Shown here: one piece after another, positions 1 through 9,314 of the stretch
How positions within the stretch are numbered: position 1 is the first letter of the stretch
Layout of the letters: every line of letters starts with the position of its first letter
Assembly (NCBI GenBank): GCA_947172415.1
Contig: OX359200.1
Span: 5,148,501 to 5,212,500, forward strand
Origin: Chondrosia reniformis
Taxonomy: Eukaryota > Porifera > Demospongiae > Chondrillida > Chondrillidae
Reading direction: 5' to 3'
DNA: 64,000 bases
Program-made: the position numbers and the translations under genes
The notes under the pieces: model-generated
Told to the model about the DNA's origin: nothing
Seen by the model: only the letters and a program-made list of their open reading frames with translations
Databases searched by the model: none

Positions 1-90
1 GTTTCTAAAGTAAAATAGAATAAATTAAAAAGAGCGTTAGTTAGCGACTTTTATCGAAAATTTCCGGAAGTATGGACATGTTCCACTAGC

Positions 91-420
91 GTAACTCATT
101 ATCTTCCATAATATTTGGCCATTAATTAACTCCTTATCTTCTATGATATTTGGCCATTAATTAACTCCTTATCTTCTGTGATATTTGGCCACTAATTAAC
201 TCCTTATCTTCCATGATATTTGGCCATTAATTAACTCCTTATCTTCCATGATATTTGGCCATTAATTAACTCCTTATCTTCCATGATATTTGGCCATTAT
301 TAACTCCTTATCTTCCATGATATTTGGCCATTATTAACTCCTTATCTTCCATGATATTCGGCCATTAATTAACTCCTTATCTTCCATGATATTCGGCCAT
401 TAATTAACTCCATGATATTA
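91..420. repeat. Tandem repeat, ~35 bp unit, about nine copies
   Basis: A unit of about 35 bp containing CCTTATCTTCCATGATATT and TGGCCATTAATTAAC recurs about nine times. Two units are shortened to about 33 bp (TTATT in place of TTAATTAA), and a few have single-base changes. It lies just downstream of the last visible COG4 exon, so it is most likely inside a COG4 intron. Bases 1-90 hold nothing I recognise. Confidence 0.9.
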
Positions 421-478
421 TGTGTAATGGATAACCACACACACATTCACACATAAATAGACAAGTGTCTCAACTCAC

Positions 479-3400
479 AGTTCTCTTGAGATGTCTGTGA
501 GAGTCTAGCAATTCACACAGTTTAGCAACGTGTTTGTCACATTCAGCCTGTGAAGGGTACAAACAAGATTTATAGCTCAAGCATCTGACAAGGCACCCAA
601 CAACTACTAAGGCATTAAACTTACTTGCAAAGGTTGCAGCAACAGAAACAACCACCCTGGTCCTGGAAGTACATGTTATAGTACAGATCATGATGGTTAA
701 TCAACCGATTGACACACAAGTGACTTTATGTACTGTACAAATTATCATCAAACAGGTATAGCATAATACATATAAGACTAAAGTATATAAATAATACATA
801 CAGTATACATATAATATAAACAAATAATATGGAAGTATACAGAAGTAATACCGTAATGTGTCTCTATAATTGGACTGTATTGCTCAATCAAAACAGCCAC
901 ATTCTCAAAGTAGGTATTGAAGGACTGTCCAAAGGCACCATCCTTTAAATTGTCTACATTCCAGAAGAAAATTACATAATACAGTGATGCAGTACACGAG
1001 GAGAATTAAACTCCTTCAAGCTAGCTCAAAATCAGATTGTTCTTTCCCTTGTACAACTATATTACGTACATACGTATATATATGTACTTTTAACTGCATG
1101 TGTACGTTGTATATGGCATGTCCACCATTGGAATTTACGATAACTATCAGTTAGATACTACAGCTGTGGTCTTAGGGATGCTCAGTTAGGTAGTAGATTG
1201 TGATGATTATAAAATGTAGTCACTTATCAGTAGATACCATTTGTCAGTAGATACCATTTGTCAGACTAAATCTCTTCGCCAATCAAGGTACATAAGCATA
1301 ACAAGTCTCACCACTATCCACAGCTGCCTCTATCTTTGCAGAAGCTGAAGTGCCAAATGAAGCAACCTGTGTTAACGCACGTATACGTATATGCAATGCC
1401 ATATTAGGTACAGCATTGTGAACACACTATGTAGTAGTACAAAAGAATTACCTTTCTGCAAACATAGGAGGCAAATCTCTTCAATCCTTCTGAATGGAGG
1501 TTTAGCAGAGGATAAAGCTTTAAGTATCTGAAATGTAAAGTAGAGGACATGTGTCTTAACACTATCTCTGTTATCTTTAAGATGGTACATCTTTCGACTC
1601 TTTGAGCGTCTAAAAACGCAGATAGTCTTGGTAAATCTTCTGGTTGGACGTTTCTACCTTGAGGGTCTTCTTCAGCCAAAGAGTCAAAAGATGTACCATC
1701 TTAAAGATAAGTTCAACGCAGTTAGAAGAAATCCTTATTCTATTATACTATCTCTGTTGTCCTTCCTATTCAATCTCACACTACCTCTCAATGTTATGCT
1801 GATCATGGTTCTGGACCGCCTCCTTAAACTTCTCTTCAATAACCTGCTTGAGCTCAGTGCTAGCCGACTGCAGAATGCCCATGGAAGACATAAAGCTGTC
1901 CACTACATAGGAGAATAACAAGCTGGGATGTCATATAATATTGTGATTTCATAAGAGTATACAGATATTGCTTAACACTTCCTCTAGGCCTAGGGGAAGA
2001 CCCCAATTAAGATGTTAAACAATTTTAGATAATACTTATAGAGCCACGTATAAGCAGTACTTATATTGATGACAGTAGAGTTTATAATACAAGGACAACC
2101 TCCTGTCTGAGGGATGTCCCTAATACATGTATGTGTGACTGATTAACTCTTCCTACAACTACGTACCTTTCTTAACATCTGGACCCGTCTCCTTTAGGAA
2201 GTTCTCATCAAGGGACAGAAACCTGTGGACATGGGCAGCTGCCTAAAGACGAGGAAGGACATGACAAGAAAGGGAAAGCGATTCACAGCTAAATCTCTCT
2301 CTCCAACAGAACACAGATAAATTAGTACAAATATTCAGTCAAATACATATGAATGTGTATACATATGTGCATGCATATGTACGCACGTACGTATGTGCAG
2401 TTGTCACTTATGTACACTAGTCCAGTTAGCTATTGGCAAAGAATTTGTATAAAATGACCTTTTGTCATCTTTACCTTTTCATAATCCTTTGACTTCATTG
2501 CACTTTGAACACCATCTACGCAATCCTACATACAGTGGAGTAGGTATCCAATTAAAGGTGAACGTATATCAATATGAGGATTATTAAATCTAGCCAATAA
2601 AGTACGTATATCACAATGCCCAACAGTCATGGAAATTACAAATTTGTCCGAGCACCTAGGGTAGCTTTGAGATGGTTCATCTTTAGTCTTTGAGCATCTA
2701 AATATGCATTTTGGTTTCTTGAGAATTTCCTGTGAATCTTTAGATGCCCAAAAGACTAAAGATGAACCATCTCAAAGATAAGTTAGGTGCAGTTGGAAGA
2801 AATCCCTATCATCTGCCAAAGTTTGATTCATTAAGAGAAAGACATTTTCACATACATAGTGATTAGCTACCAAGTAGTCATCTTCTGCTGATACACACCA
2901 AATCACACAAATGGTGTTCGGAGCATACATATTTATTATTCACACCAGTACATTATCAACATGGCTGCCATGTTCCGCATACTCTGTCTACCGGTACTCT
3001 GTGCTTACCTTTAGGTCAATAATATCATCCACCCTTTTCATGCAATCAAATACTCTGCTCTGAGGAAGGAAGAGAAGAATCTATTAATCTATAACACATT
3101 CATTCTGTAATACAACTGTATAATATTAGTAAGAATTTCAGCTTTTCATTAAGCAACTATTAAACAATATCTTTACTGTCGGTGGCGGTCGAAAGAGGCA
3201 ATGTGGCATCCATTTTGGGTACCAGTGCCCACTGTTCTCCACCTGACTATTATTGACCTCCAATTGTCTGGTTTTATTATATACTTATTAATTATTATTA
3301 TTAGTAGTAGTAGTAGTAGTAGTAAATCTAAAAATTGTATTCTTTACATAGCTTCCCAAAATTAAAACTATATTGCGTTTCATGTGTAATCAAAATGACT

Positions 3401-3932
3401 AACCTTTGCTACATCAAGCAATCTGACTTTGGAACTAACTGCTTCTGCGAGCTGACTGGCCTCCTTAACTATATCGTTAAGCCTATAGGAGTCACTCAGT
3501 AGCCCCTCAATGTTTGGTCTGAGAATTATTGTGAGAGGATATGAAACATTAACAACTTTACATCTACTGATTCCAAACATACACTGTATGAAGTAGAGAG
3601 GACATTTTGTTATCCAACTGTCCTTGTTTTTCAAGCAAGGAATCTAATTCATTGTCTATATTTTTCTACAGTAACAGAAAAATACAACGTATACAGAGTT
3701 ATACAGAATGCATGTAATGTTACACAAATACACTGTACATAAGAACTACATGTAATTTGAAATATTTAGTAGACTTGTGTGAAATGAATTTGAAAGACTT
3801 GTGTCAGTGCTAGGAACAATGTTCAATTTAAAGATATTTGCAATAGTTAATACCTCTTACTTGCTTATCACGTAGTACCGCTAAAGAGTCCAGGATTGCA
3901 TTTCTAGAGGTCAATTCTGATATTTCCGCCAT
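479..3932 (-). CDS. COG4: COG4, conserved oligomeric Golgi complex subunit 4 (N-terminal part, cut by the window edge)
   Basis: COG4 is a lobe A subunit of the COG tether, which acts in retrograde transport within the Golgi. I assembled twelve exons with consistent phase: 3861-3932, 3583-3665, 3404-3518, 3009-3059, 2475-2525, 2167-2242, 1785-1902, 1452-1527, 1312-1366, 852-953, 625-662 and 479-547, giving 302 residues. Diagnostic stretches are NELDSLLEKQGQLDNKM, EAVSSKVRLLDVAK, RVDDIIDLK, DCVDGVQSAMKSKDYEK, LKLYPLLNLHSEGLKRF and AECDKHVAKL, each lining up in order with animal COG4. The ATG (MAEISELTSRN) begins at 3932, about 100 bp from the divergent neighbour. The C-terminal half lies left of base 1. 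Introns carry two foldback elements and the edge tandem repeat. Family identity is from remembered homologues; exon ends are read directly from AG/GT sites and phase. Confidence 0.93.
1571..1711. repeat. Foldback (MITE-like) element in a COG4 intron
   Basis: Left arm TTATCTTTAAGATGGTACAT, followed by CTTTCGACTCTTT, is mirrored by a right arm ending in ATGTACCATCTTAAAGATAA, giving arms of about 33 bp. The centre holds the motif GAGGGTCTTCTTCAGC. A tail, GTTAGAAGAAATCCTTATTC, follows the right arm and recurs at other copies of the family (2663, 36005). Confidence 0.8.
2663..2784. repeat. Foldback (MITE-like) element, second copy
   Basis: Arms TTTGAGATGGTTCATCTTTA and its reverse complement (AAAGATGAACCATCTCAAAG) enclose a short centre. 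It is followed by a GTTGGAAGAAATCCCTATC tail like the one after the 1571 element. It lies in the COG4 intron between the exons at 2475 and 3009. Confidence 0.75.
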
Positions 3933-4034
3933 TTTGACAGCACAAAACCAGTTATCGATATATCGGTCGGAGCAAACCGTTATGTTTGTTTGGCGTGTCT
4001 GTGAAACGAGCCCCGCCCACTCTTAGAGCCTGCA
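3933..4034. promoter_or_regulatory. Divergent promoter between COG4 and the unknown gene
   Basis: The two start codons face away from each other with only about 100 bp between them, so both 5' UTRs and core promoters must lie here or overlap. The segment contains TATCGATA (3953-3960), the same octamer as the Drosophila DRE core motif, followed by TATCGG. No TATA box is evident at a fixed distance from either ATG. The bidirectional function is inferred from the spacing. Confidence 0.6.
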
Positions 4035-6087
4035 ATGGCTTCTGTGGCAGTTACACAAAGCGACTCAACGTTTCGGTAAGTAATCATCTCTTGAACTGAT
4101 ACACTACTTATTTGGAAGTATAATGTAAGGCTTACACTTGTTACAATTTACAGAAGGATAAGCTGGCCAAGTAAACACCTGCGGTATCCGGACTATGAGT
4201 GTCGCGAGCGAGCGGAGCAGTCACTTTACAAACAATCGCAAACACAGGTTTGGACGCGCATACATAGTCTTATCGACATAATATATATCATATGGTATGT
4301 TATGTAGCTAGTATCGCATTCCGTAATGACAATGTATACTGTAGGATGGTTGGGTAATATTCCAAAGAAGGGCGTGCCAGAAAGCTATCCTCTCCGACGA
4401 GTCCATAGACTAACCAACATATCATGAAAAATCTAATACACCATTTTCCTATATGCTATGCCTATTCTGTAAAAAAGCTTATTGGGGAACTAAACCTGAA
4501 GAGAGCTTTGGGTGAAGATACAGGAGTCTTTTCTTTTCTATTTTCCTTTCTTTCATCTTCTTCTCCACTGGGTCAGACAGCTGTTTCTGGGAATTCCACC
4601 CTTCATCAGTGATCCTGGGAGTCTTTGTCTTTTTCTTTATATTGATCTTCTGTGAATCCTATGTTGGTTAGTCTGTGAGTATATACTTTAGAGAAACTAT
4701 CCGAATGATAATAAAATGCGTTTATTTATGTATAGGGATATGCAGGTTCAGAGAAGAGCACTGGAAGGTCCTATGTTCCAATTCAGCTATCGACTAAGGC
4801 AGTCTCTTTACAGCAAAGAAGTACAAAAACAAGGTAAAAACATCCAAATAAAGTTCAAGTTAGGAACCATACTGGATAGCAGCATTTTTTAATTGAAAAG
4901 CATCTGTATATTTTTAGCGCATCTAGTCACAGGCAATCACTTCCCTGTTAATGAAATCCCAGGCAGTACAGTCATTCCTCATGGGATTGTAATTAATGGC
5001 TATGTTATGATAATGAATATCATTTTAGTAATCAATGAATACTATTACTGCCAGCTTGATTTTGCTGGTATATAAATTTCAAATTACTACAGTATAGATG
5101 TTTTAAAGATACGTATATGGTTAAGGATGCTAACAGTATCCCAGGAACAGATCTTACAATTTTAGTGTGTTTATAAAACTACATAGTAGACATGTGTACA
5201 TATTTCAATGTTAATTGGCTACCAATTTCTTTCTCAGAAAACTGTCTCTACCCTTGAAGAAATCAATAAAAGAAGAAGATTACTTGTACCCAGATCCTTT
5301 GTCTGTAAATTTTACTAATTCTCCATTTGACAAACGAGTTGAAGAAATTAAGAAACACACGGAATCAACAAAGAAATTAGAGCAATCTCAGAAACGGATA
5401 TTAACGAGATCAAATACTTTACCATCTTCATTATCCTTGCCAAGTCGGTCTGCAAGCTTGGACGAGCCAGTTAGTTCCAGTAGTCTTGATGTGTTGTCAG
5501 GAGGGAAGAAGCCTAAGGCTGAGTCTCCAGTAAAGAAATCATACCCAGTCAAACAAAGAGGCATATTTCCTCTCATATCTAAGGAAGATTCGGAATGTGA
5601 ACTAGAATTGCTTCAAGATATACCCAGTAGAAAGGTTAATAATGATAGAGGATTTACAGTAAAGGATGAGCTATTGGATGTCAAAGGTGACACTAATGGT
5701 TATTTAGAAGAATGTAAAACAGTTTTTAGTAAAGCCGATGATTCCACAAGTACCCCAAGTGAGCAAGGCTATTATAGTCAAACCCCAAGTGAGGTAAAAC
5801 TGGACTTACCAGTAGCAGAGCCAGCTTCAATGTTAAAGGACCACTTTACAGCTAGTAAAGCAATAAAATCTCCAGCATCCACTCCTAGAACAGATGCTAT
5901 AAAGAAGAGTATCTTTGATGCCTCAGATTCTTTAATTATATCATCATTTAAGTATCAGACACCTCTCCAACTGCAAAGATCTTCTTCTATGAAATCTCAC
6001 AGACCACATGACCAATTGATCAACTACAGATATTGTACCAAACCTAAGAAGATAACCCCAGGCAGACCATTTTCTGCCAAATCATAA
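4035..6087 (+). CDS. Unrecognised serine-rich, basic, probably disordered protein (360 aa)
   Basis: Exons 4035-4075, 4154-4247, 4736-4833 and 5238-6087 join in phase to give 360 residues ending in RPFSAKS. I do not recognise the family. The start MASVAVTQSDSTFRR is followed by a basic segment (RISWPSKHLRYPDYECRERA). The long last exon is rich in Ser, Lys and Pro with phospho-site-like patches (TRSNTLPSSLSLPSRSASLD; STPSEQGYYSQTPSEVK) and no membrane segment, coiled coil or catalytic motif. A cytoskeletal or scaffold role would be a guess. Clean splice sites, phase consistency and an 850 bp open terminal exon support a real gene. It is divergent from COG4. Intron 2 (4248-4735) contains an R245 copy. 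Confidence 0.8.
4423..4660 (+). repeat. R245 dispersed repeat, copy 1
   Basis: This begins CATGAAAAATCTAATACACC, contains TGGGTCAGACAGCTGTTTCT and CCACCCTTCATCAGTGATCC, and ends at CTTCTGTGAATCCT. The same start, middle and end recur at 7312, 21626 and 60838, and in diverged form elsewhere. I see no terminal inverted repeats. Confidence 0.85.
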
Positions 6088-6429
6088 GCTCATGATAATC
6101 ATTATTTTTTGTTTCATTTTCACTAGGTTTGTTTACGCACATTTACTTTTGTAACGCTGGTGTTTATAGTTTCAAGACCCCAATGTCACAGTCTTTAGTA
6201 TCCGATTGTTTTATTTATAGTAAAGAAGGTGATGACATCACAATCAGATAAATGGATGGTTAAATGAAGAAAGAATGAATAGGACATGACAACTATAACA
6301 AATCCATACTGAGTAATTTATAAGTGCAGGATATTCCACACTGTAGGTAGTTGCATATATATATACCGCTGTCCAAGTCACCACCCCACCATTGGTCTTA
6401 ATACATATGACTTCCATTATTCTTCTCTG

Positions 6430-7000
6430 CCAGTAATTAGGTGCAGTGATCTGGTAGCCAATCTCATGCTGGGTTTTATAATCACCTCTTGTTTGTGTTC
6501 CCCAAGTCTCACCTTAAGAGTCCTCTTCATGTCACCTATATAGGTCCTGTTGCAGTCCTTGCAATTAAGGGACTTGGTACACTACCCTCTTTTCTTATTA
6601 GTGCACATCATGCAGAATATATTTTCTCTTTTTTCCTTTTTCCCTTTTACTTATACGTTGCTTATATTCTCCTTTGGATTTCTATATATTACACTTGTAC
6701 ATGTTATGCAAGAATTTACAAGAGTATACTGAATGTTTACATAGATGTATACATTTTTGAGATGAGCTGGGTTTTATGTATTTTAATATAATCAATATAC
6801 CAATCTTATTATGAATCATTATCGACAATTGGGATTGTATATAACCCCTGTTATTTTTGTTTGATAATTAAGAAATACATAGGTACATGGTTTTAAATTA
6901 AAAATGTTTGAACAATGTAGTTCTTAAACAAGTTCTTCATCGTTGTAAAGAGACCATGCTGATTCTTCTCCTTTTCTCTGCCTGTAATTTGAATATATAT
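6430..7000. repeat. First copy of a ~570 bp local duplication
   Basis: The stretch with CTGGGTTTTATAATCACC, GGTCCTGTTGCAGTCCTTG, CAATTGGGATTGTATATAAC and ACATGGTTTTAAATTAAAAA is repeated in order at 7020-7940. The preceding ~340 bp after the stop at 6087 is presumably 3' UTR and intergenic sequence; I see no gene there. Open frames in this duplicated unit are T-rich and hydrophobic by composition, and they are not conserved between the copies. Confidence 0.75.
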
Positions 7001-7145
7001 ATATATATAGCAGGCACTAGCTGTCCCGGTCAATCTCATGCTGGGTTTCATGGCCACCTTAAGAGGTCCTGTTGCAGTCCTTGTAAGAGAATTGGTACAC
7101 TCTCTTCTTTTTCTCTGGAGTACAAATCATGCATATACATCTTCC

Positions 7146-7310
7146 TTTTTTCCCTTTTTTCCTTTTTCTTTTCCGTTTAACTTTCCTTCTTTTTTTCCTT
7201 TTTTTTCTTTTCTTTTTCGTTTAACTTTCCTTATTTTTTCCTTTTTTTCTTTTTCTTCTTCGTTTAACTTTCCTTGTTTTTTCCTTTTTCCTTTTTCTTA
7301 TTTTCTAATA
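7146..7310. repeat. Pyrimidine-rich tandem repeat, ~53 bp unit
   Basis: Three units of T/C-only sequence are punctuated by CGTTTAACTTTCCTT about every 53 bp. The strand asymmetry is complete, with long pure pyrimidine runs. Confidence 0.85.
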
Positions 7311-7311
7311 C

Positions 7312-7556
7312 CATGAAAAATCTAAGATACCATTTTCCTACATGCTATATGCCTATTCTGTAAAAAGAGCCTATAGGGGAACTAAACCTAAAGAGAGCTT
7401 TAGATGAAGATACAGTAGTCTTTTCTTCCTTCTTTTCCCTTCTTTCATCTTCTTCTCCACTGGGTCAGACAGCCGTTTCTGGGAATTCCACCCTTCATCA
7501 GTGATCCTGGGAGTCTTTGTCTTTTTCTTTATCTTGATCTTCTGTGAATCCTTTGC
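7312..7556 (+). repeat. R245 dispersed repeat, copy 2
   Basis: This copy has CATGAAAAATCTAAGATACC at its start and GTGAATCCTTTGCC at its end. It is nearly identical to the copies at 21626 and 60838. Confidence 0.88.
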
Positions 7557-7929
7557 CATGACATTTACGATACATGTCTGCGTCCTACAACATTACCATA
7601 ATCTAAAGGCACATGGGCTGGCCTTTGGATACTTGTTATGCAATGATTTACAAGAGTATACTAAATGCTTACATAGTCTTAGATGTATGCATTTGCGATG
7701 AGCTAGGTTATTTTAATGTATATCTTAATTATGCCAATCTCATTATAAATTATCATTATCAACAATTGGGATTGTATATAACCACTGCACAATGATCATT
7801 TTGCTTAACAAATTCTGAATATATACATGTACATGGTTTTAAATTAAAAAAGAAAAAAAAACAGTTCAAACAATGTAGCTCATAAAACAAGTCCTTCATG
7901 GTTTTAAGCCATGCTGTTTCTTCTCCTTT

Positions 7930-8870
7930 TGAGTGTTACTGGAACGGTGCTGCAGTACTTCGTTTCGCATCACTTTACTGAGTGTAAAGGTGATCCCAGG
8001 GCACACCACGAGGAGGTAGAAGTACTTCGTGCCCCAAAAGGCCTCCGGTTTCTCAACTCTGTTTGACACTTCCACTACTTGCGTCGTAAGAGAAGTTGCT
8101 CGGGAACGGTCCGGCGTACCTGACCGACCTGTGACCAGTTACTAGTCTTGCACTGCCTCACGCTACGGACAGAACAAGCCCGACCCTGGCGGACCACAAA
8201 CTCCCACCAATGAGAATCATCATGTGCACACAACGCAGCTTGAGAGCACTGTACACAGACTTTAGCTCATTGGGATCGGCCAGGTTGCTTTAGAGTAGGG
8301 ACCCATCGATGAACTACAAGAAAAGAATTAGAGAATACAATAATTACCAGCATAGAACATAAACATTATTTGAGTATAATACACATGCGCATGTAAAATT
8401 CCAAATGCAAATGCAAATGTCTTCCAAATTAACCAACCTGATGTGGCAGCCTACAATAGCTTCCTGACCGACTACGTAGTGGCACTGGACCACACCAACC
8501 TCCAGGTACGGGTCGTATAGCAAGAATCCCGCAAGTGCCAATTTAACACACAAGCAGGATTAATAGTGAGATACATCTCCAGGCACTAACCCATAGGTAG
8601 AGAGACCACCCCACTATACGAACACCGATGACCCTTCGGAAAGGCATGTACCATTGCTCGTACTCCAAGAATGGTTTTCGCATCGATCCACACCAAAGTA
8701 GACCTCCAGAGTTGATAGCCCGGAGGCCAAAGACTGAAAATTTCCTCGACTATTTATTAGAACTTGTCGGCGGGAAACATCGTGAACTTGGCGGAAAATC
8801 GTGGAAGCTAAATTCTGTTTATTGTTTTCGATGTCATGTTCAAGAACAATAGACAACATGCCGAACATGA
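7930..8870. other. GC-richer unassigned block, possibly a gene or transposon remnant
   Basis: Base composition rises sharply (for example GGAACGGTCCGGCGTACC) against the AT-rich surroundings. Short coding-like stretches occur: on + at ~8430-8512 QPDVAAYNSFLTDYVVALDH before a possible donor, on + at 8628-8852 an ORF starting MTLRKGMYHCSYSKNG, and on - at ~8190-8290 DPNELKSVYSALKLRC. I could not join these into one phase-consistent gene or name a family. It could be a decayed mobile element or a fragment of a protein gene. The phrase CACCACGAGGAGGT at ~8011 recurs at ~37160 in the other GC-rich block. Confidence 0.4.
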
Positions 8871-9190
8871 CCCAGCCTATTCAGCAAGTTGTTATTGTTA
8901 TTGAGTTTCGATTAGAAATCAATCATGACTATTCAGCGAAGCAAATCATATAATGTACAGTGACCCCATGAATAGAAGTGCTTAATTAATAAACAAGCTA
9001 TCAATATCTCAGTACTAATCTCTTGCTAGCGCATGAATCGACATGTGAATCAACATGTTTCATGCGCAACACAGGACAACGTTACATTCAGAATTTTAAC
9101 ATTAAGGTTTGTGAGTTTTATCATTTTTACGTATGCGCGCATATACATCTAAATCCTCGTGCTATTGCTCAATCAATTTTTGAATCCAAA

Positions 9191-9314
9191 ATGGCCGGTG
9201 CTCAAATTGCAATAGATACTTTGGCGTAAGTTGTCCGTGCCTAAACTAAACTGCACTCATTGGTAGATTATCTTGTTTAGAGAATCAGACAAACTATATA
9301 GCTACTTTAAATGA
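9191..9314 (+). CDS. Possible short spliced ORF (22 aa) at the head of an unidentified transcript
   Basis: ATGGCCGGTGCTC opens a frame that runs into a good donor (GC|gtaagt at 9226). An acceptor at 9279-9280 restores frame for ten more residues before TGA at 9314 (MAGAQIAIDTL, then AESDKLYSYFK). This could be a microprotein, the 5' end of a longer gene whose other exons I cannot see, or chance. No homologue is recognised. Confidence 0.2.

Larger units (their letters stand above)
7020..7940. repeat. Second copy of the local duplication, interrupted by insertions
   Basis: This matches 6430-7000 in order but is split by a pyrimidine tandem repeat (7146-7310) and an R245 copy (7312-7556). The homology resumes at about 7600 (TTGTTATGCAATGATTTACA). 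The arrangement shows that the duplication came before the R245 insertion. Confidence 0.75.

Noticed and set aside
91..420. CRISPR-like array
   Set aside because: Units are contiguous with no unique spacers, in an intron-rich eukaryotic locus; it is a simple tandem repeat.
7038..7316. Phe/Ser-rich open frame
   Set aside because: It is a translation of the pyrimidine tandem repeat.
7371..7559. Lysine-rich minus-strand ORF as a host gene
   Set aside because: It lies entirely within an R245 repeat copy and recurs in other copies of the repeat.
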